Below are positions 1-8,928 of a stretch of DNA of 64,000 bases, one piece after another (positions within the stretch are counted from its first letter, which is position 1; every line of letters begins with the position of its first letter). A program made the translations under genes and the position numbers. Source of the DNA: Candidatus Hydrogenedentota bacterium. Lineage in GTDB: Bacteria; Hydrogenedentota; Hydrogenedentia; Hydrogenedentales; JAGMZX01. Where the stretch lies: positions 7,131 to 71,130 of the forward strand of contig JAKQEQ010000038.1 of the NCBI GenBank assembly GCA_029556545.1. The letters are read 5' to 3'. A model generated the notes under the pieces. The model was not told the origin of the DNA, ran no database searches, and was given only the letters and a program-made list of their open reading frames with translations.

Positions 1-2091
1 GGCTTCGATGCGCCGCACGCCGGCGGAGATCGCCGATTCCGCGAGAATCTTGAAGTAGCCGATCACCCCGGTGCGCGGCACGTGCGTCCCGCCGCAGAGC
101 TCGAGGCTGACATCGCCCACCTCGACAACGCGGACCACGTCCTCGTATTTCTCGCCGAAAAGGGCCATCGCGCCCGCGGCGCGCGCCTCCTCGAGCCGCC
201 GCTGCGCGGTCTGCACCGGTTCGTCTCTGCGGATGTATTCGTTCACGAGCCGCTCGATATCGAGCAGGCGGTCCAGGTCGATGCCCTCGAAGTGGGTGAA
301 GTCGAATCGGAGCCGGTCCGGCGCGACAAGCGAGCCCGCCTGGTGGACGTGGTCGCCGAGCACGTTTCGGAGCGCGGCCTGGAGCAGGTGCGTGGCGGTG
401 TGGTGGTTCATGACGGCGGCGCGGCGCGGCGCATCGACAAAGGCGTCCACCTTGTCGCCCACGCACAGAACGCCCCGCAACATGCGGCCTTTGTGCACGG
501 TCATTTTGCCGACAGGCCGCCGGGTCTCGGTAATTTGCGCGTTACCGTTCACCGCGTCGAATACGCCCACGTCGCCCACCTGACCGCCGGCCTCGGCATA
601 GAACGGCGTCGCATCGAGGACAAACTCCGCCTCCTGGCCTTCCGAGGCGTGATCGACCCACTCGCCGCCGATGATAATCGCCTGGATGGTGGCCTGTCCG
701 CTCACGGCCTCGTAGCCGATGAAACGGGTCTCGCCGACCTCGTCATGCACGTGCCGGTAGACCGGCGCGATGGCGTCCTGCCCGCTGCCGGCCCAGGCAC
801 TGCGCGCTTTCTCGCGCTGGCGTTCCATGGCGGCCTCGAACCCGGCGCGGTCCAGGGTGTACCCGCGGTCATCGGCGATATCCTGCGTCAGATCGAGCGG
901 GAACCCATACGTATCGTAGAGACGGAACAACTCCTCGCCCGGTACGACCTTCGCCCCGTTCCTGTCCATCTTCTCGAAGACGTCGTCGAGGAGGTCCATG
1001 CCGCGAGCGAGCGCGCCCGCGAAGCGATCCTCCTCGATATGGATGATCTTCTCGATTTGGACGCGCCCCTCGACCAGTTCGGGATACTGCTGCCCCATAC
1101 GGTCGATGACCGTGTGGCAGACCTGGTGCAGGAACGGCTTCTCGAGCCCGAGTTCGCGCCCGAAGCGCGCGGCCCGCCGCAACAGTCGCCGCTCGACGTA
1201 GCCGCGCCCTTCGTTTGAGGGCAGGATGCCGTCGGCGATCATGAACGAGAGGGCGCGCACGTGGTCCGCAATCACGCGAAACGGCACGGGCCGCTCGTCA
1301 TAGCGCACCTTCGTAAGTGCCTGGGTCGCCTCGATAATCGGGAAGATGCCGTCTGTGTCGAAGACGGTATCCTTCTGCTGGAGCAGGGCTGCGAGGCGTT
1401 CGAGACCCATGCCCGTGTCGATGCCGCGGTTCTTGAGCGGGGGCCGCGATCCGTCGAGTTGTTGGTCGAATTGGGGGAATACGAGGTTCCAGAACTCGAG
1501 AAAACGCTCGTTCGGGTCATTTTCGAGGGTGGCGTTCGGGTCGATGGCCGCGCCCCGATCGTAGAGCAGTTCCGAGCACGGCCCGCACGCGCCGGTGTCG
1601 CCCGCGGGGCCCCAGAAATTGTCCTTGGCGCCCAAGCGTGCGATGCGCGATACCGGCACGCCGATTTCCCGCTCCCAGATGGCGTAGGCCTCGTCGTCTT
1701 GCTCGAATACGGACACCCAGATGGCGTCGGCGGGCAATTTCAGGACCTGCGTGCTGTACTCCCACGCCCACTGGATGGCCTCGCGCTTGAAGTAGTCGCC
1801 GAACGAAAAATTGCCCAGCATCTCGAAAAAGGTGAGGTGACGCGAGGTCTTGCCGACTTCATCCAGGTCGTTCGCCTTGCCGCCCGCGCGCAGGCACTTC
1901 TGCGACGTGGCCGCGCGGCGATACGGGACGGGAACCTCGCCCGAGTAATAGGGCTTGAACTGGACCATGCCCGCGCTCGTGAACAGTAGCGTCGGATCGT
2001 TGCGCGGCACGAGCGTGTCGCTGCGCTCGACCACGTGGCCGCGCTGCCGAAAGAAATCGAGGAAACCTGCCCTTATGTCGTCGCTTTTCAC
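1..2091 (-). CDS. alaS: Alanyl-tRNA synthetase, 3' end outside the window
   Basis: Charges tRNA-Ala in the cytoplasm. The minus strand reads open for 697 codons to the window edge, about 180 short of the usual 870-880. The class II aminoacylation core comes first (motif-like FTSAGMVQFKPYY near residue 40), then the editing domain with HHTATHLL and CGGTH, the zinc-ligand motifs that mark AlaRS. The start chosen is a GTG at 2091, preceded by GGGAG about nine bases upstream; it gives the usual AlaRS opening (S-x-x-I-R-x-x-F-L-x-F-F). It is divergent from pepF with a 162-bp gap. The missing part should be the C-terminal C-Ala domain. Confidence 0.95.
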   Translation of the reverse strand, partial: MKSDDIRAGFLDFFRQRGHVVERSDTLVPRNDPTLLFTSAGMVQFKPYYSGEVPVPYRRAATSQKCLRAGGKANDLDEVGKTSRHLTFFEMLGNFSFGDYFKREAIQWAWEYSTQVLKLPADAIWVSVFEQDDEAYAIWEREIGVPVSRIARLGAKDNFWGPAGDTGACGPCSELLYDRGAAIDPNATLENDPNERFLEFWNLVFPQFDQQLDGSRPPLKNRGIDTGMGLERLAALLQQKDTVFDTDGIFPIIEATQALTKVRYDERPVPFRVIADHVRALSFMIADGILPSNEGRGYVERRLLRRAARFGRELGLEKPFLHQVCHTVIDRMGQQYPELVEGRVQIEKIIHIEEDRFAGALARGMDLLDDVFEKMDRNGAKVVPGEELFRLYDTYGFPLDLTQDIADDRGYTLDRAGFEAAMERQREKARSAWAGSGQDAIAPVYRHVHDEVGETRFIGYEAVSGQATIQAIIIGGEWVDHASEGQEAEFVLDATPFYAEAGGQVGDVGVFDAVNGNAQITETRRPVGKMTVHKGRMLRGVLCVGDKVDAFVDAPRRAAVMNHHTATHLLQAALRNVLGDHVHQAGSLVAPDRLRFDFTHFEGIDLDRLLDIERLVNEYIRRDEPVQTAQRRLEEARAAGAMALFGEKYEDVVRVVEVGDVSLELCGGTHVPRTGVIGYFKILAESAISAGVRRIEA

Positions 2092-2193
2092 CGTAATCTG
2101 CTCCCGCTTCGACTCGAAGAAATGGGGAATACGCCAGTTTATCAAATCTATGCGCATCCGCGCACTTCGCGAACACTCACGGACGATGGGGGC

Positions 2194-2222
2194 GTGCATA
2201 AGCGGCGCGCGTTCGCTACAAT
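2194..2222 (+). promoter_or_regulatory. Possible sigma-70 promoter for pepF
   Basis: GTGCAT, a 17-bp spacer, then TACAAT, ending 31 bp before the pepF ATG in the divergent alaS-pepF gap. The -10 is good and the -35 weak; the latter resembles the TTGC/GTGC-type -35 boxes at several other genes in this window. Confidence 0.35.
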
Positions 2223-2253
2223 CCTTCGACAACAACGGAAGGACACGCGCTGC

Positions 2254-4059
2254 ATGGCCAAGACGAAACGCATCCCGGATCGCGGCGAACTGCGCCTGGC
2301 GGATACCTGGGACCTCAAGAAGTTGTTCCGCTCGGACGCGGCTTGGGAGAATGGGTATGCCAAACTAGCGGACATGATCCCCCTGTTCGCGAGGTTTAAG
2401 GGGAGGCTCGGGCAGTCGGCGAAGATGTTGCGCGACTGCTGCGATTTTGATGTCGCGTTCAACCGGCTCGGGGAGAATCTCGGCGTTTACGCCTACCTGA
2501 AGTCCACGGAAGACGTGACGGACGACCGCTACCAGGGCATGCTCGCGCGATTCACCTATCTGGCCACGCAGGCGAGCGAGGCGGCGAGTTTCATCGCGCC
2601 CGAGATTCGCGCCATCCCGAGGAAGAAGATGGACGCTTTCCTGAAGCATCCGTTGATCAAGCCCCACCGTTTTCAATTAGAGAAATTGCTCCGCTACCGC
2701 CCGCACATCCTGTCTGAGAAAGAAGAGCGGGTACTGGCGATGCAGGGCGAGGTCGCGGGCACGGCGGGCAAGGTCTTCGGGCAGTTGAACGACGCGGACC
2801 TGAGGTTCGGGTTCGTGACCAACGAGAGGGGCGAGCGGATCGAACTGACACAGGGCACGTTCCGCAGCCTGCTCGAATCGCCGAAGCGCTCCGTGCGCAA
2901 GAAGGCCTTCGGCCTGTTCTACGCCCAGTATGACACACACAAGAACACGCTCGCGGCGACCTTAAGCGGCGCCGTCCTGCAGGACGTCTATCACGCCCGC
3001 GTGCGGAACCATCCTTCCGCGATCGAAGCGGCGCTCTTCGGCGACAAAGTCCCCGCGGCGGTCTATGAGAGCCTGATCCAGGCGGTGCGCGCGAACCTCG
3101 AGACCGTGTACCGGTACCTGGAACTGCGCCGCCGCGTATTGCGCCTCCCCGATATCCACATGTACGACACCTATGTACCCCTCGTGCGCGCGGGGAGAAC
3201 GCGCATGCCCTACGCCAAGGCCGTGGAGCATATCTGCGCCGCGCTGGCGCCGCTCGGCGAGAACTACGTGAAGACGCTGCGGCAGGGACTCTTGACCGGG
3301 CGCTGGGTGGACCGTTACGAGAATCGCAACAAGCGCAGCGGCGCGTTTTCCTACGGGACCTACGATTCGCCCCCCTACATCATGATGAATTACAAGGATG
3401 ACGTGCTCGACAGCATGTTCACACTCGCGCACGAGGCCGGCCACTCGATGCACTCGTATTACAGCCGGAAACACCAACCCTACCAGGATTCGCATTACAG
3501 CATCTTCGTGGCGGAGGTCGCCTCGACGTTCAATGAGCAGTTGCTGAGCGGCCACCTGCTTGAACGCGCGCGGGAACGGCGCGCCCGGGCGCGCCTGATC
3601 AGCCGCGAGATTGACGAGATTCGGGGCACCATCGTGCGCCAGACCATGTTCGCGGAGTACGAGAAGATACTCCACGCCGCAGCGGAGGCCGGCGAACCGC
3701 TTACGGTCGAGCGCCTGCGCCAGGAGTACGGCAAGTTGCTGCGCGACTACTTCGGGCCGGATTTTGCGCTCGACCCGGCGCTTGAACTCGAGGGGCTGCG
3801 TATCCCCCATTTCTACAGCGCTTTTTATGTCTACAAGTACGCGACGGGCCTCTCCGCCGCAATTGCCCTGTCCCGGGCCGTGCTCGAAGAGGGAGTGCGG
3901 GCGCGCGACCGTTACCTCACGTTTCTCTCGAGCGGCGGCTCAGCCTATCCCCTCGACCAATTGCGGGCGGCGGGCGTCGACCTGGAGAAGCCGGACGCCG
4001 TCGCCGCGGCTATGACGCGTTTCCGCGAACTGGTCGAGGAACTGGAGACCTTGCTATAA
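2254..4059 (+). CDS. pepF: Oligoendopeptidase F-type zinc peptidase (M3B)
   Basis: Cytoplasmic metallopeptidase that cleaves short peptides. The 601-aa protein matches the family length. The zinc motif HEAGH lies at residues 393-397, followed by the M3-type downstream Glu region (EVASTFNEQLL). The N-terminal half is the helical PepF domain. The reading frame is open further upstream, but the ATG at 2254 is chosen because GGAAGGA lies 11 bases before it and family members start with this length. It is divergent from alaS and is followed 65 bp later by the GH172 gene. Nothing odd was seen. Confidence in the family is high; the physiological substrate is unknown. Confidence 0.93.
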   Translation: MAKTKRIPDRGELRLADTWDLKKLFRSDAAWENGYAKLADMIPLFARFKGRLGQSAKMLRDCCDFDVAFNRLGENLGVYAYLKSTEDVTDDRYQGMLARFTYLATQASEAASFIAPEIRAIPRKKMDAFLKHPLIKPHRFQLEKLLRYRPHILSEKEERVLAMQGEVAGTAGKVFGQLNDADLRFGFVTNERGERIELTQGTFRSLLESPKRSVRKKAFGLFYAQYDTHKNTLAATLSGAVLQDVYHARVRNHPSAIEAALFGDKVPAAVYESLIQAVRANLETVYRYLELRRRVLRLPDIHMYDTYVPLVRAGRTRMPYAKAVEHICAALAPLGENYVKTLRQGLLTGRWVDRYENRNKRSGAFSYGTYDSPPYIMMNYKDDVLDSMFTLAHEAGHSMHSYYSRKHQPYQDSHYSIFVAEVASTFNEQLLSGHLLERARERRARARLISREIDEIRGTIVRQTMFAEYEKILHAAAEAGEPLTVERLRQEYGKLLRDYFGPDFALDPALELEGLRIPHFYSAFYVYKYATGLSAAIALSRAVLEEGVRARDRYLTFLSSGGSAYPLDQLRAAGVDLEKPDAVAAAMTRFRELVEELETLL

Positions 4060-4124
4060 CGTGGACCGGGGGAACGGCGCATACGCGGAGCGCGCGTTCC
4101 ATTTTTCCAGGAAGGAGACCAGAA

Positions 4125-5657
4125 ATGCGCATGATTTGTCTTACCCTGACCCCGCTGGCCTTCACCGCGTTGGCGGTGAACGCGCAACCGCTTGCGGCGG
4201 ACTCCTTGGACGCGCTGACGCGCCAACAGGACTACGAGGCGCGGCGCGCCAGCAGTTCGCACGAGGACATCACGCGCAACGGCGACGCGCGCGGCATCGA
4301 CAAGGGCGAGACGCTGGTCCTCATGGAGGAAGAAGGGCCGGGCGTCGTCACGCACATCTGGCACACCATCGGCTCGTATGACCTGTTTCATGGCCGCTCG
4401 CTGGTGTTGCGCGTCTATTACGATGGCAACGAACTCCCGAGCGTCCAGTCGCCCCTCGGCGATTTTTTCGGGATCGGACATGCCGCGTGGCGCAACCTGA
4501 CCTCGCTCCCCGTCACGGTAACCTCCCACGGGCGCAGCCGTTCCTGTTACTGGCGCATGCCGTTCCGCGATTCCATCAAAATTACCGTGACGAACGACTC
4601 CGAGATGCACGACGTGGACTCCTTCTACTATTACGTGGACTGGCAGAAACATGAACGCCTGCCGGAGGACACGGCGTACTTCCACGCCCGCTACCGCCAG
4701 GAGTTTCCGGCAAGACCCGGCAATTACACGATCCTCGATACCCGGGGCCGCGGCCACTACGTCGGAACGGTCTATTCGGCGCATCAGATGGAGTCGGGCT
4801 GGTTCGGCGAAGGCGACGATTTCTTCTATATTGACGGGGCGGAAGCACCGCAACTGCGCGGCACGGGCACGGAAGACTATTTCAACGACGCCTGGGGCTT
4901 CCGCGAGTTCTGCGCGCCCTATTTCGGCGTGCCGATTTACGAGGGCGTCTTGACCGGCGACCGCGTCACGGCCTATCGCTGGCACATCCCGGACCCGGTA
5001 CCGTTCAGGGAGTCCCTGCGCGTGGTCATCGAACACCGGGGCAGCGTCTTCAACGATCGCGCCAGCCTCGCCAATTTCGAACTCGGCAACTTCGAGGAAC
5101 GCTCGGATTGGCTTAGCTCGGTTGCGTTCTGGTACCAGTACCCCCCGGCGCACGTTGACGAGCCGCTGCCGCCCGCGGCGGAACGTGTCGCCCCCTATCG
5201 CATGATCAAGGGCTCCGACCTGACCTACCGCGCCGACCCGCCGTTCCTGGTCATGGCCATGGACCCGTTCCTGGCTTACATTCCGGGCGTGGCCGACGCG
5301 AAGATCGAATTCGACCTCGAAATCCCGGAGGATGGGCGCTACCAGATCAGCGGCGTATTCCTGTATGGCATTCCGTGCGGCGTGTATCAGCCGTACCTCG
5401 ATGACAAACCCGTCGGCGGCCCGCGCGATTTCGTCATGGGGCAATACGACCCTTATTGGACCTCCCTCGATACGCATGATCTCAAGGCTGGCACGCACAC
5501 GCTCCGTTTCGAGGGAACCGGCAAGCCGTCGCCGAACGCCCGCGTGCTCCTGCCGAACATGAACGGACTGGGCGTCGCGGCGCTGGTGCTGCTGCGCTTG
5601 GACGACATGGAAGGCTATGTGGCGGTTCGCGACCGACTGCTGGAAGAGAAGAAGTAG
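4125..5657 (+). CDS. DUF2961 / GH172-type protein, secreted
   Basis: 510 aa. A short hydrophobic N-terminus (LTLTPLAFTALAVNAQPLAA) looks like a Sec signal peptide, so the protein is probably exported. The body has the DUF2961 signature: an N-terminal jelly-roll strand set with EEEGPGVVTHIWHTI, then GDFFGIGH and GTGTEDYFNDAWGF. This family is now classed as glycoside hydrolase 172; characterised members act on difructose dianhydride or arabinofuranosides, so a furanoside-cleaving role is plausible but not shown. AAGGAGA sits seven bases before the ATG. The genes downstream (isomerase, two Gfo/Idh oxidoreductases) fit a sugar-use neighbourhood. Confidence 0.85.
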   Translation: MRMICLTLTPLAFTALAVNAQPLAADSLDALTRQQDYEARRASSSHEDITRNGDARGIDKGETLVLMEEEGPGVVTHIWHTIGSYDLFHGRSLVLRVYYDGNELPSVQSPLGDFFGIGHAAWRNLTSLPVTVTSHGRSRSCYWRMPFRDSIKITVTNDSEMHDVDSFYYYVDWQKHERLPEDTAYFHARYRQEFPARPGNYTILDTRGRGHYVGTVYSAHQMESGWFGEGDDFFYIDGAEAPQLRGTGTEDYFNDAWGFREFCAPYFGVPIYEGVLTGDRVTAYRWHIPDPVPFRESLRVVIEHRGSVFNDRASLANFELGNFEERSDWLSSVAFWYQYPPAHVDEPLPPAAERVAPYRMIKGSDLTYRADPPFLVMAMDPFLAYIPGVADAKIEFDLEIPEDGRYQISGVFLYGIPCGVYQPYLDDKPVGGPRDFVMGQYDPYWTSLDTHDLKAGTHTLRFEGTGKPSPNARVLLPNMNGLGVAALVLLRLDDMEGYVAVRDRLLEEKK

Positions 5658-5683
5658 GCGGCCAGTGGTGAGCGGTGATGGAT

Positions 5684-5716
5684 CGAGTACGAGTGCGAGT
5701 GCGAGGACGAGTACGA
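5684..5716. repeat. Short imperfect 6-nt tandem tract
   Basis: Units of the form GAGTAC/GAGTGC/GAGGAC repeat about five times in the intergenic gap after the GH172 gene. It reads open in one frame but has no ribosome site. It is a simple-sequence tract like those seen at 33.6, 34.1 and 44.6 kb. Confidence 0.5.
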
Positions 5717-5727
5717 AACGGGGCGCC

Positions 5728-5756
5728 GTGCAACGGTTCGTGTGGTCCACTATAAT
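5728..5756 (+). promoter_or_regulatory. Possible promoter of the sugar isomerase/oxidoreductase genes
   Basis: Perfect -10 TATAAT at 5751-5756, 17 bp after GTGCAA. It lies 38 bp before the ATG of the TIM-barrel isomerase gene and could drive that gene and the oxidoreductases after it. Confidence 0.45.
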
Positions 5757-5794
5757 AATCGCCGGTTGAACCGGGGAGCGGGTGAGGAGAGGCC

Positions 5795-6610
5795 ATGCTG
5801 AAGAGCATCAACCAGTGGGTGTTTCCGGCGGGCATGCCGCCGGAGAAGGCGCTGAGCCTGGCGGCGGAGGCGGGATTCCAGGCTTTCGAGGTGTGCCTGG
5901 GCGAGGACGGCCCGACATCGATTACGGCCTCCGAGGAAGACCTCGACGGCCTGCGGCGGCACGCGGACCGGTTCGGGCTCGAACTGAGCAGCGTCGCCAC
6001 GGGCCTTGGCTGGCAGTACCCGTTGACCTCCCCGGACCCGCGGGTGCGCGACAAGGGCAAGGAATGCATCGAGCGCACGGCCCGGGCCGCGCATGTGCTC
6101 GGGGCGGACGCGGCGCTCGTCGTGCCGGGCGTGGTCGACGCCGGGACCTCGTATGACGAGGCCATCGAGCGGGCGATCGACGCCATTCAGGACCTGCTTC
6201 CCCTGGCGGAACAACTGCAGGTGTGCCTCGCCATCGAGAACGTCTGGAACAAGTTCCTGCTGAGTCCCGTCGATATGCGCGATTTCATCGATCAGTTCGA
6301 GAGCCCTTGTATCGGGGCCTACGCGGACGTCGGCAACCTGCTGGTCCAGGGCTACCCCGAGCAATGGCTGCGCATCCTGGGCCGGCGCGTGCGAAAGGTC
6401 CACATGAAGGACTTCAAGCTGTCGATCGGCAATATCAACGGCTTTGTCATGCTGCTCGAAGGCGATGTAGACTGGCCGGCGGTCATGGCGGCGCTGCGGG
6501 CCATCGGGTATCAGGGACCGCTGACCGCCGAGTATGGGCCGTATGCCCACGGAGTCGAGACGACCTTGCGGCATCTTAGCGCCGCCTTGGACGCGATCCT
6601 GGCGCTGTAG
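5795..6610 (+). CDS. Sugar phosphate isomerase/epimerase (xylose isomerase-like TIM barrel)
   Basis: 271 aa, the usual size of the AP-endonuclease-2/xylose-isomerase-like superfamily. Visible family features are the N-terminal barrel strand with FEVCLGEDG, the metal-site Glu in LAIENVWN (about residue 149), the Asp in YADVGNLL, the HMKDFK motif and the late Glu in TAEYGPY. Members isomerise or epimerise sugars and inositols, or act as keto-sugar lyases. GAGGAGAGG precedes the ATG. Two Gfo/Idh/MocA oxidoreductases follow on the same strand. This pairing is common in inositol or amino-sugar catabolism, so a joint catabolic role is inferred. The substrate cannot be read from sequence. Confidence 0.88.
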   Translation: MLKSINQWVFPAGMPPEKALSLAAEAGFQAFEVCLGEDGPTSITASEEDLDGLRRHADRFGLELSSVATGLGWQYPLTSPDPRVRDKGKECIERTARAAHVLGADAALVVPGVVDAGTSYDEAIERAIDAIQDLLPLAEQLQVCLAIENVWNKFLLSPVDMRDFIDQFESPCIGAYADVGNLLVQGYPEQWLRILGRRVRKVHMKDFKLSIGNINGFVMLLEGDVDWPAVMAALRAIGYQGPLTAEYGPYAHGVETTLRHLSAALDAILAL

Positions 6611-6641
6611 TGCGCGTGGGCCTCTGGCCGCGCTTGACCGA

Positions 6642-6690
6642 GGAGACCTTCGGTCCGTGCGGGTGGCTCGGTCGGGAGACCGGCCACAGC
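6642..6690 (+). repeat. Dispersed repeat, copy A
   Basis: A unit of about 50 bp opening with GGAGACCTTCGGTC and closing with GGGAGACCGGCCAC. Close relatives occur at 15559-15635 (opposite orientation) and as an inverted pair at 35464-35512 and 35539-35587. This copy lies between two co-directional genes, just before the next ribosome site. Confidence 0.75.
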
Positions 6691-6722
6691 ACAGGCTGTT
6701 TGCGACTGGAAGGGAGGACGTA

Positions 6723-7700
6723 ATGAATCTGGCAATCATCGGCTGCGGCGGCATCGGCCGAATGCACGCGGAAATGGCCGCGCGCTGCGGTCTCAAGATC
6801 GTCGCCTGTGCGGACAAGGACCCCGACGCCGCGAAGGCGCTCGCCCGGCGGTACAACGCCTTGGCTACGACGGACGCCGACGGGGCGATTCGCCGGCCCG
6901 ACGTCGATATCGTGCTCGTGACGACGCCCACGCCGCGCCACGCGGGCGTGGTAATAGACGCGGCAAAGGCGGGCAAGCACATCTTCTGCGAAAAGCCGTT
7001 CGCGAGCACGGTCCAGCAGGGGCGCACGGCCATCGCGGCGGTGAAGAAGGCGCGCGTCAAGCTTTTCGTCGGCCACGTGGTCCGCTATTTCCACGAGTTC
7101 GAGACCCTCCGCGCCCAGATACAGGCGGGCAAGATTGGCGAGCCCGGCTACGTGAAGATGTACCGGGGCGGCATTTACCCGGGCGGCCCCTCGAGTTGGT
7201 TCCGCGACTACGCCCAGAGCGGCGGCGTAACCTTCGACTGCATGATCCACGATCTGGACTGGCTGCGCTACATGTTCGGCGAGCCCGATCGCATCTTCTG
7301 CCAAGCGCTGCGCCGGTCCGAGCCGGAAAAACTCGACTACTCGCAGGTCACGCTGAAAATGAGGAACGGTATGCTCGCGCTGGTCATCGGCACGTGGGCG
7401 CATCCCGCGGGATTCCAGGTGAAGGTCGAGGTCTGCGGCAGCGCGGGCATGCTGCAATTCGACAGCAACATCTCATCGCTGAGCGCCATGAAACGCGAGG
7501 TCAAAGGCGCCGGTCCGACCATGATCGTGCCTTCGAGCGCGGAAGACGTCAGCCCTTACGAACTCGAGTGGCGCGACTTCATCGGGTGGATCGAGGGCAA
7601 ACACGAACCGCGCGTAACCCCCGAGGACGCGCTGCGGGCGGTTGAAATAGCCTTGGCGGCCTTGAAGTCCGCCGACACCGGAAGGCCGGTCGAGTTGTGA
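6723..7700 (+). CDS. Gfo/Idh/MocA family NAD(P)-dependent oxidoreductase
   Basis: 325 aa. N-terminal Rossmann fold with GCGGIGRMH (residues 7-15) and the family's CEKPFA motif, where the Lys takes part in catalysis; then the C-terminal alpha/beta domain with D-C-M-I-H-D-L-D, the usual substrate-site His/Asp. The family oxidises or reduces sugars, sugar nucleotides and inositols. The open frame extends upstream, but the ATG at 6723 is preceded by GGGAGG seven bases away and begins exactly at the Rossmann strand. It probably belongs with the isomerase upstream and the second oxidoreductase downstream. Confidence 0.9.
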   Translation: MNLAIIGCGGIGRMHAEMAARCGLKIVACADKDPDAAKALARRYNALATTDADGAIRRPDVDIVLVTTPTPRHAGVVIDAAKAGKHIFCEKPFASTVQQGRTAIAAVKKARVKLFVGHVVRYFHEFETLRAQIQAGKIGEPGYVKMYRGGIYPGGPSSWFRDYAQSGGVTFDCMIHDLDWLRYMFGEPDRIFCQALRRSEPEKLDYSQVTLKMRNGMLALVIGTWAHPAGFQVKVEVCGSAGMLQFDSNISSLSAMKREVKGAGPTMIVPSSAEDVSPYELEWRDFIGWIEGKHEPRVTPEDALRAVEIALAALKSADTGRPVEL

Positions 7701-7805
7701 GGATAAATGGGTCTCATATGACCTATATGACAGGCACGCCGGGGCGTTGGCCTTCGCGGCGCCGAGTTTTGCGCGTTGCCGGCGCACGTTGAGGAGACTA
7801 CGTTC

Positions 7806-8795
7806 ATGCCGAAAATCGGAATCATGAGTTTCGCCCACATGCACGCCTACAGCTACGGCGCGTGCCTGAATGCGTTGCCCGAGGCGGAATTCGTCGCCGT
7901 TTGGGACGACAAGCCCCGGCGCGGCAGAGCCGCGGCGCGGCAATTCGGGGCGACCTTCGTCTCGAAACTCGAGAAATTCCTCGATTTGGACCTCGACGGC
8001 GTGATCATCTGTTCGGAAAACGTCAAGCACCGCGAAATGACCACGTTGGCGGCGCAGGCGGGCAAGTGGGTCCTTTGCGAGAAACCGCTGGCCACCAACG
8101 TGGCTGACGCGCACGCCATGATCAAGGCGTGCGAAAAGGCCAAGGTCGGCCTGGGCACGGCGTTCCCCTGCCGCTTCGCCGCTCCCCTGCGCGTCGCGCG
8201 GGATCGCATCGTTTCGGGCGAGTTCGGCGCGGTCTATGCCGCCGCCTGCACCAACAACGGTTCGAACCCCGGCGGCTGGTTCGCCGAGGACATGTTGTCG
8301 GGCGGCGGCGCCACCATGGATCACACGGTCCACGTGGTGGACGTGCTGCGCTGGATCACCGGCAAGGAGTTCCGCAAGGTGTACTGCGAGGCCGGGAACG
8401 TGCTCCACCGGGACACCCTCGAGACGGACGACGTGGGGCTGCTTCAGCTCGAGATGGAGGGCGGCGCGCAGGTTTCGCACGTGGCGAGTTGGAGCCGGCC
8501 CAAGAGTTTCCCGACCTGGGGCGACGTGACCATCGAGTTCATCTGCGAGAAGGGCGTGCTGAACGTGGACGCCTTCAATCAGCGGGTGGACGTATACAGC
8601 GACGCCGCCATGAAGGCGGAATGGGTATCCTGGGGCGGAAACCCGGACTTGGGCCTCGTGCGGGACTTCGTCCGGGCCATCATGGAGAAACGGCCACCCT
8701 GCGCCACGGGACTGGATGGACTCCGCGCGACGGAAGTCACCGTTGCCGCCTACGAATCGCTGAAATCGGGCAACGTGGTCAAGATTCGGGCGTGA
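7806..8795 (+). CDS. Second Gfo/Idh/MocA family oxidoreductase
   Basis: 329 aa. The first Rossmann strand (KIGIMSFAHMHAYSYG) lacks the classical GxGxxG and has a His-rich variant, seen in one subclade of this family. The catalytic CEKPLATN motif is intact (about residue 97) and G-A-T-M-D-H-T-V-H-V-V-D supplies the C-domain His/Asp pair. The ATG at 7806 has GAGGAG 12 bases upstream; the upstream in-frame ATG at 7776 lacks one. It follows the first oxidoreductase after 105 bp. Related in family but clearly diverged from its neighbour, so probably a different step on the same substrate. Confidence 0.88.
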   Translation: MPKIGIMSFAHMHAYSYGACLNALPEAEFVAVWDDKPRRGRAAARQFGATFVSKLEKFLDLDLDGVIICSENVKHREMTTLAAQAGKWVLCEKPLATNVADAHAMIKACEKAKVGLGTAFPCRFAAPLRVARDRIVSGEFGAVYAAACTNNGSNPGGWFAEDMLSGGGATMDHTVHVVDVLRWITGKEFRKVYCEAGNVLHRDTLETDDVGLLQLEMEGGAQVSHVASWSRPKSFPTWGDVTIEFICEKGVLNVDAFNQRVDVYSDAAMKAEWVSWGGNPDLGLVRDFVRAIMEKRPPCATGLDGLRATEVTVAAYESLKSGNVVKIRA

Positions 8796-8806
8796 TTAAC
8801 GCCCGA
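8786..8806 (+). terminator. Hairpin over the stop codon of the second oxidoreductase
   Basis: TCGGGCG and CGCCCGA pair around a 7-base loop that includes the TGA stop. No U-tract follows, so it may slow RNA decay rather than terminate transcription. Confidence 0.35.
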
Positions 8807-8928
8807 TCAGGCGCGTGCGTCTCGATACCCTCAAGCCCAACCGGAGCTTTAGATACACTCCAGGCCGCTTGGCGCACGTCACGCGCGGGCTCTACGGCCA
8901 AGTCCCACGGAATGAGGAACAACGAGTG

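Noticed and set aside
82-1989. Long plus-strand open frames over alaS
   Set aside because: They are antisense shadows of alaS; the minus-strand frame gives continuous AlaRS sequence with all motifs.
3945-5750. 601-codon minus-strand frame across pepF and the GH172 gene
   Set aside because: Spans the end of one real gene and all of another on the opposite strand; Arg/Val-rich shadow typical of high-GC DNA.
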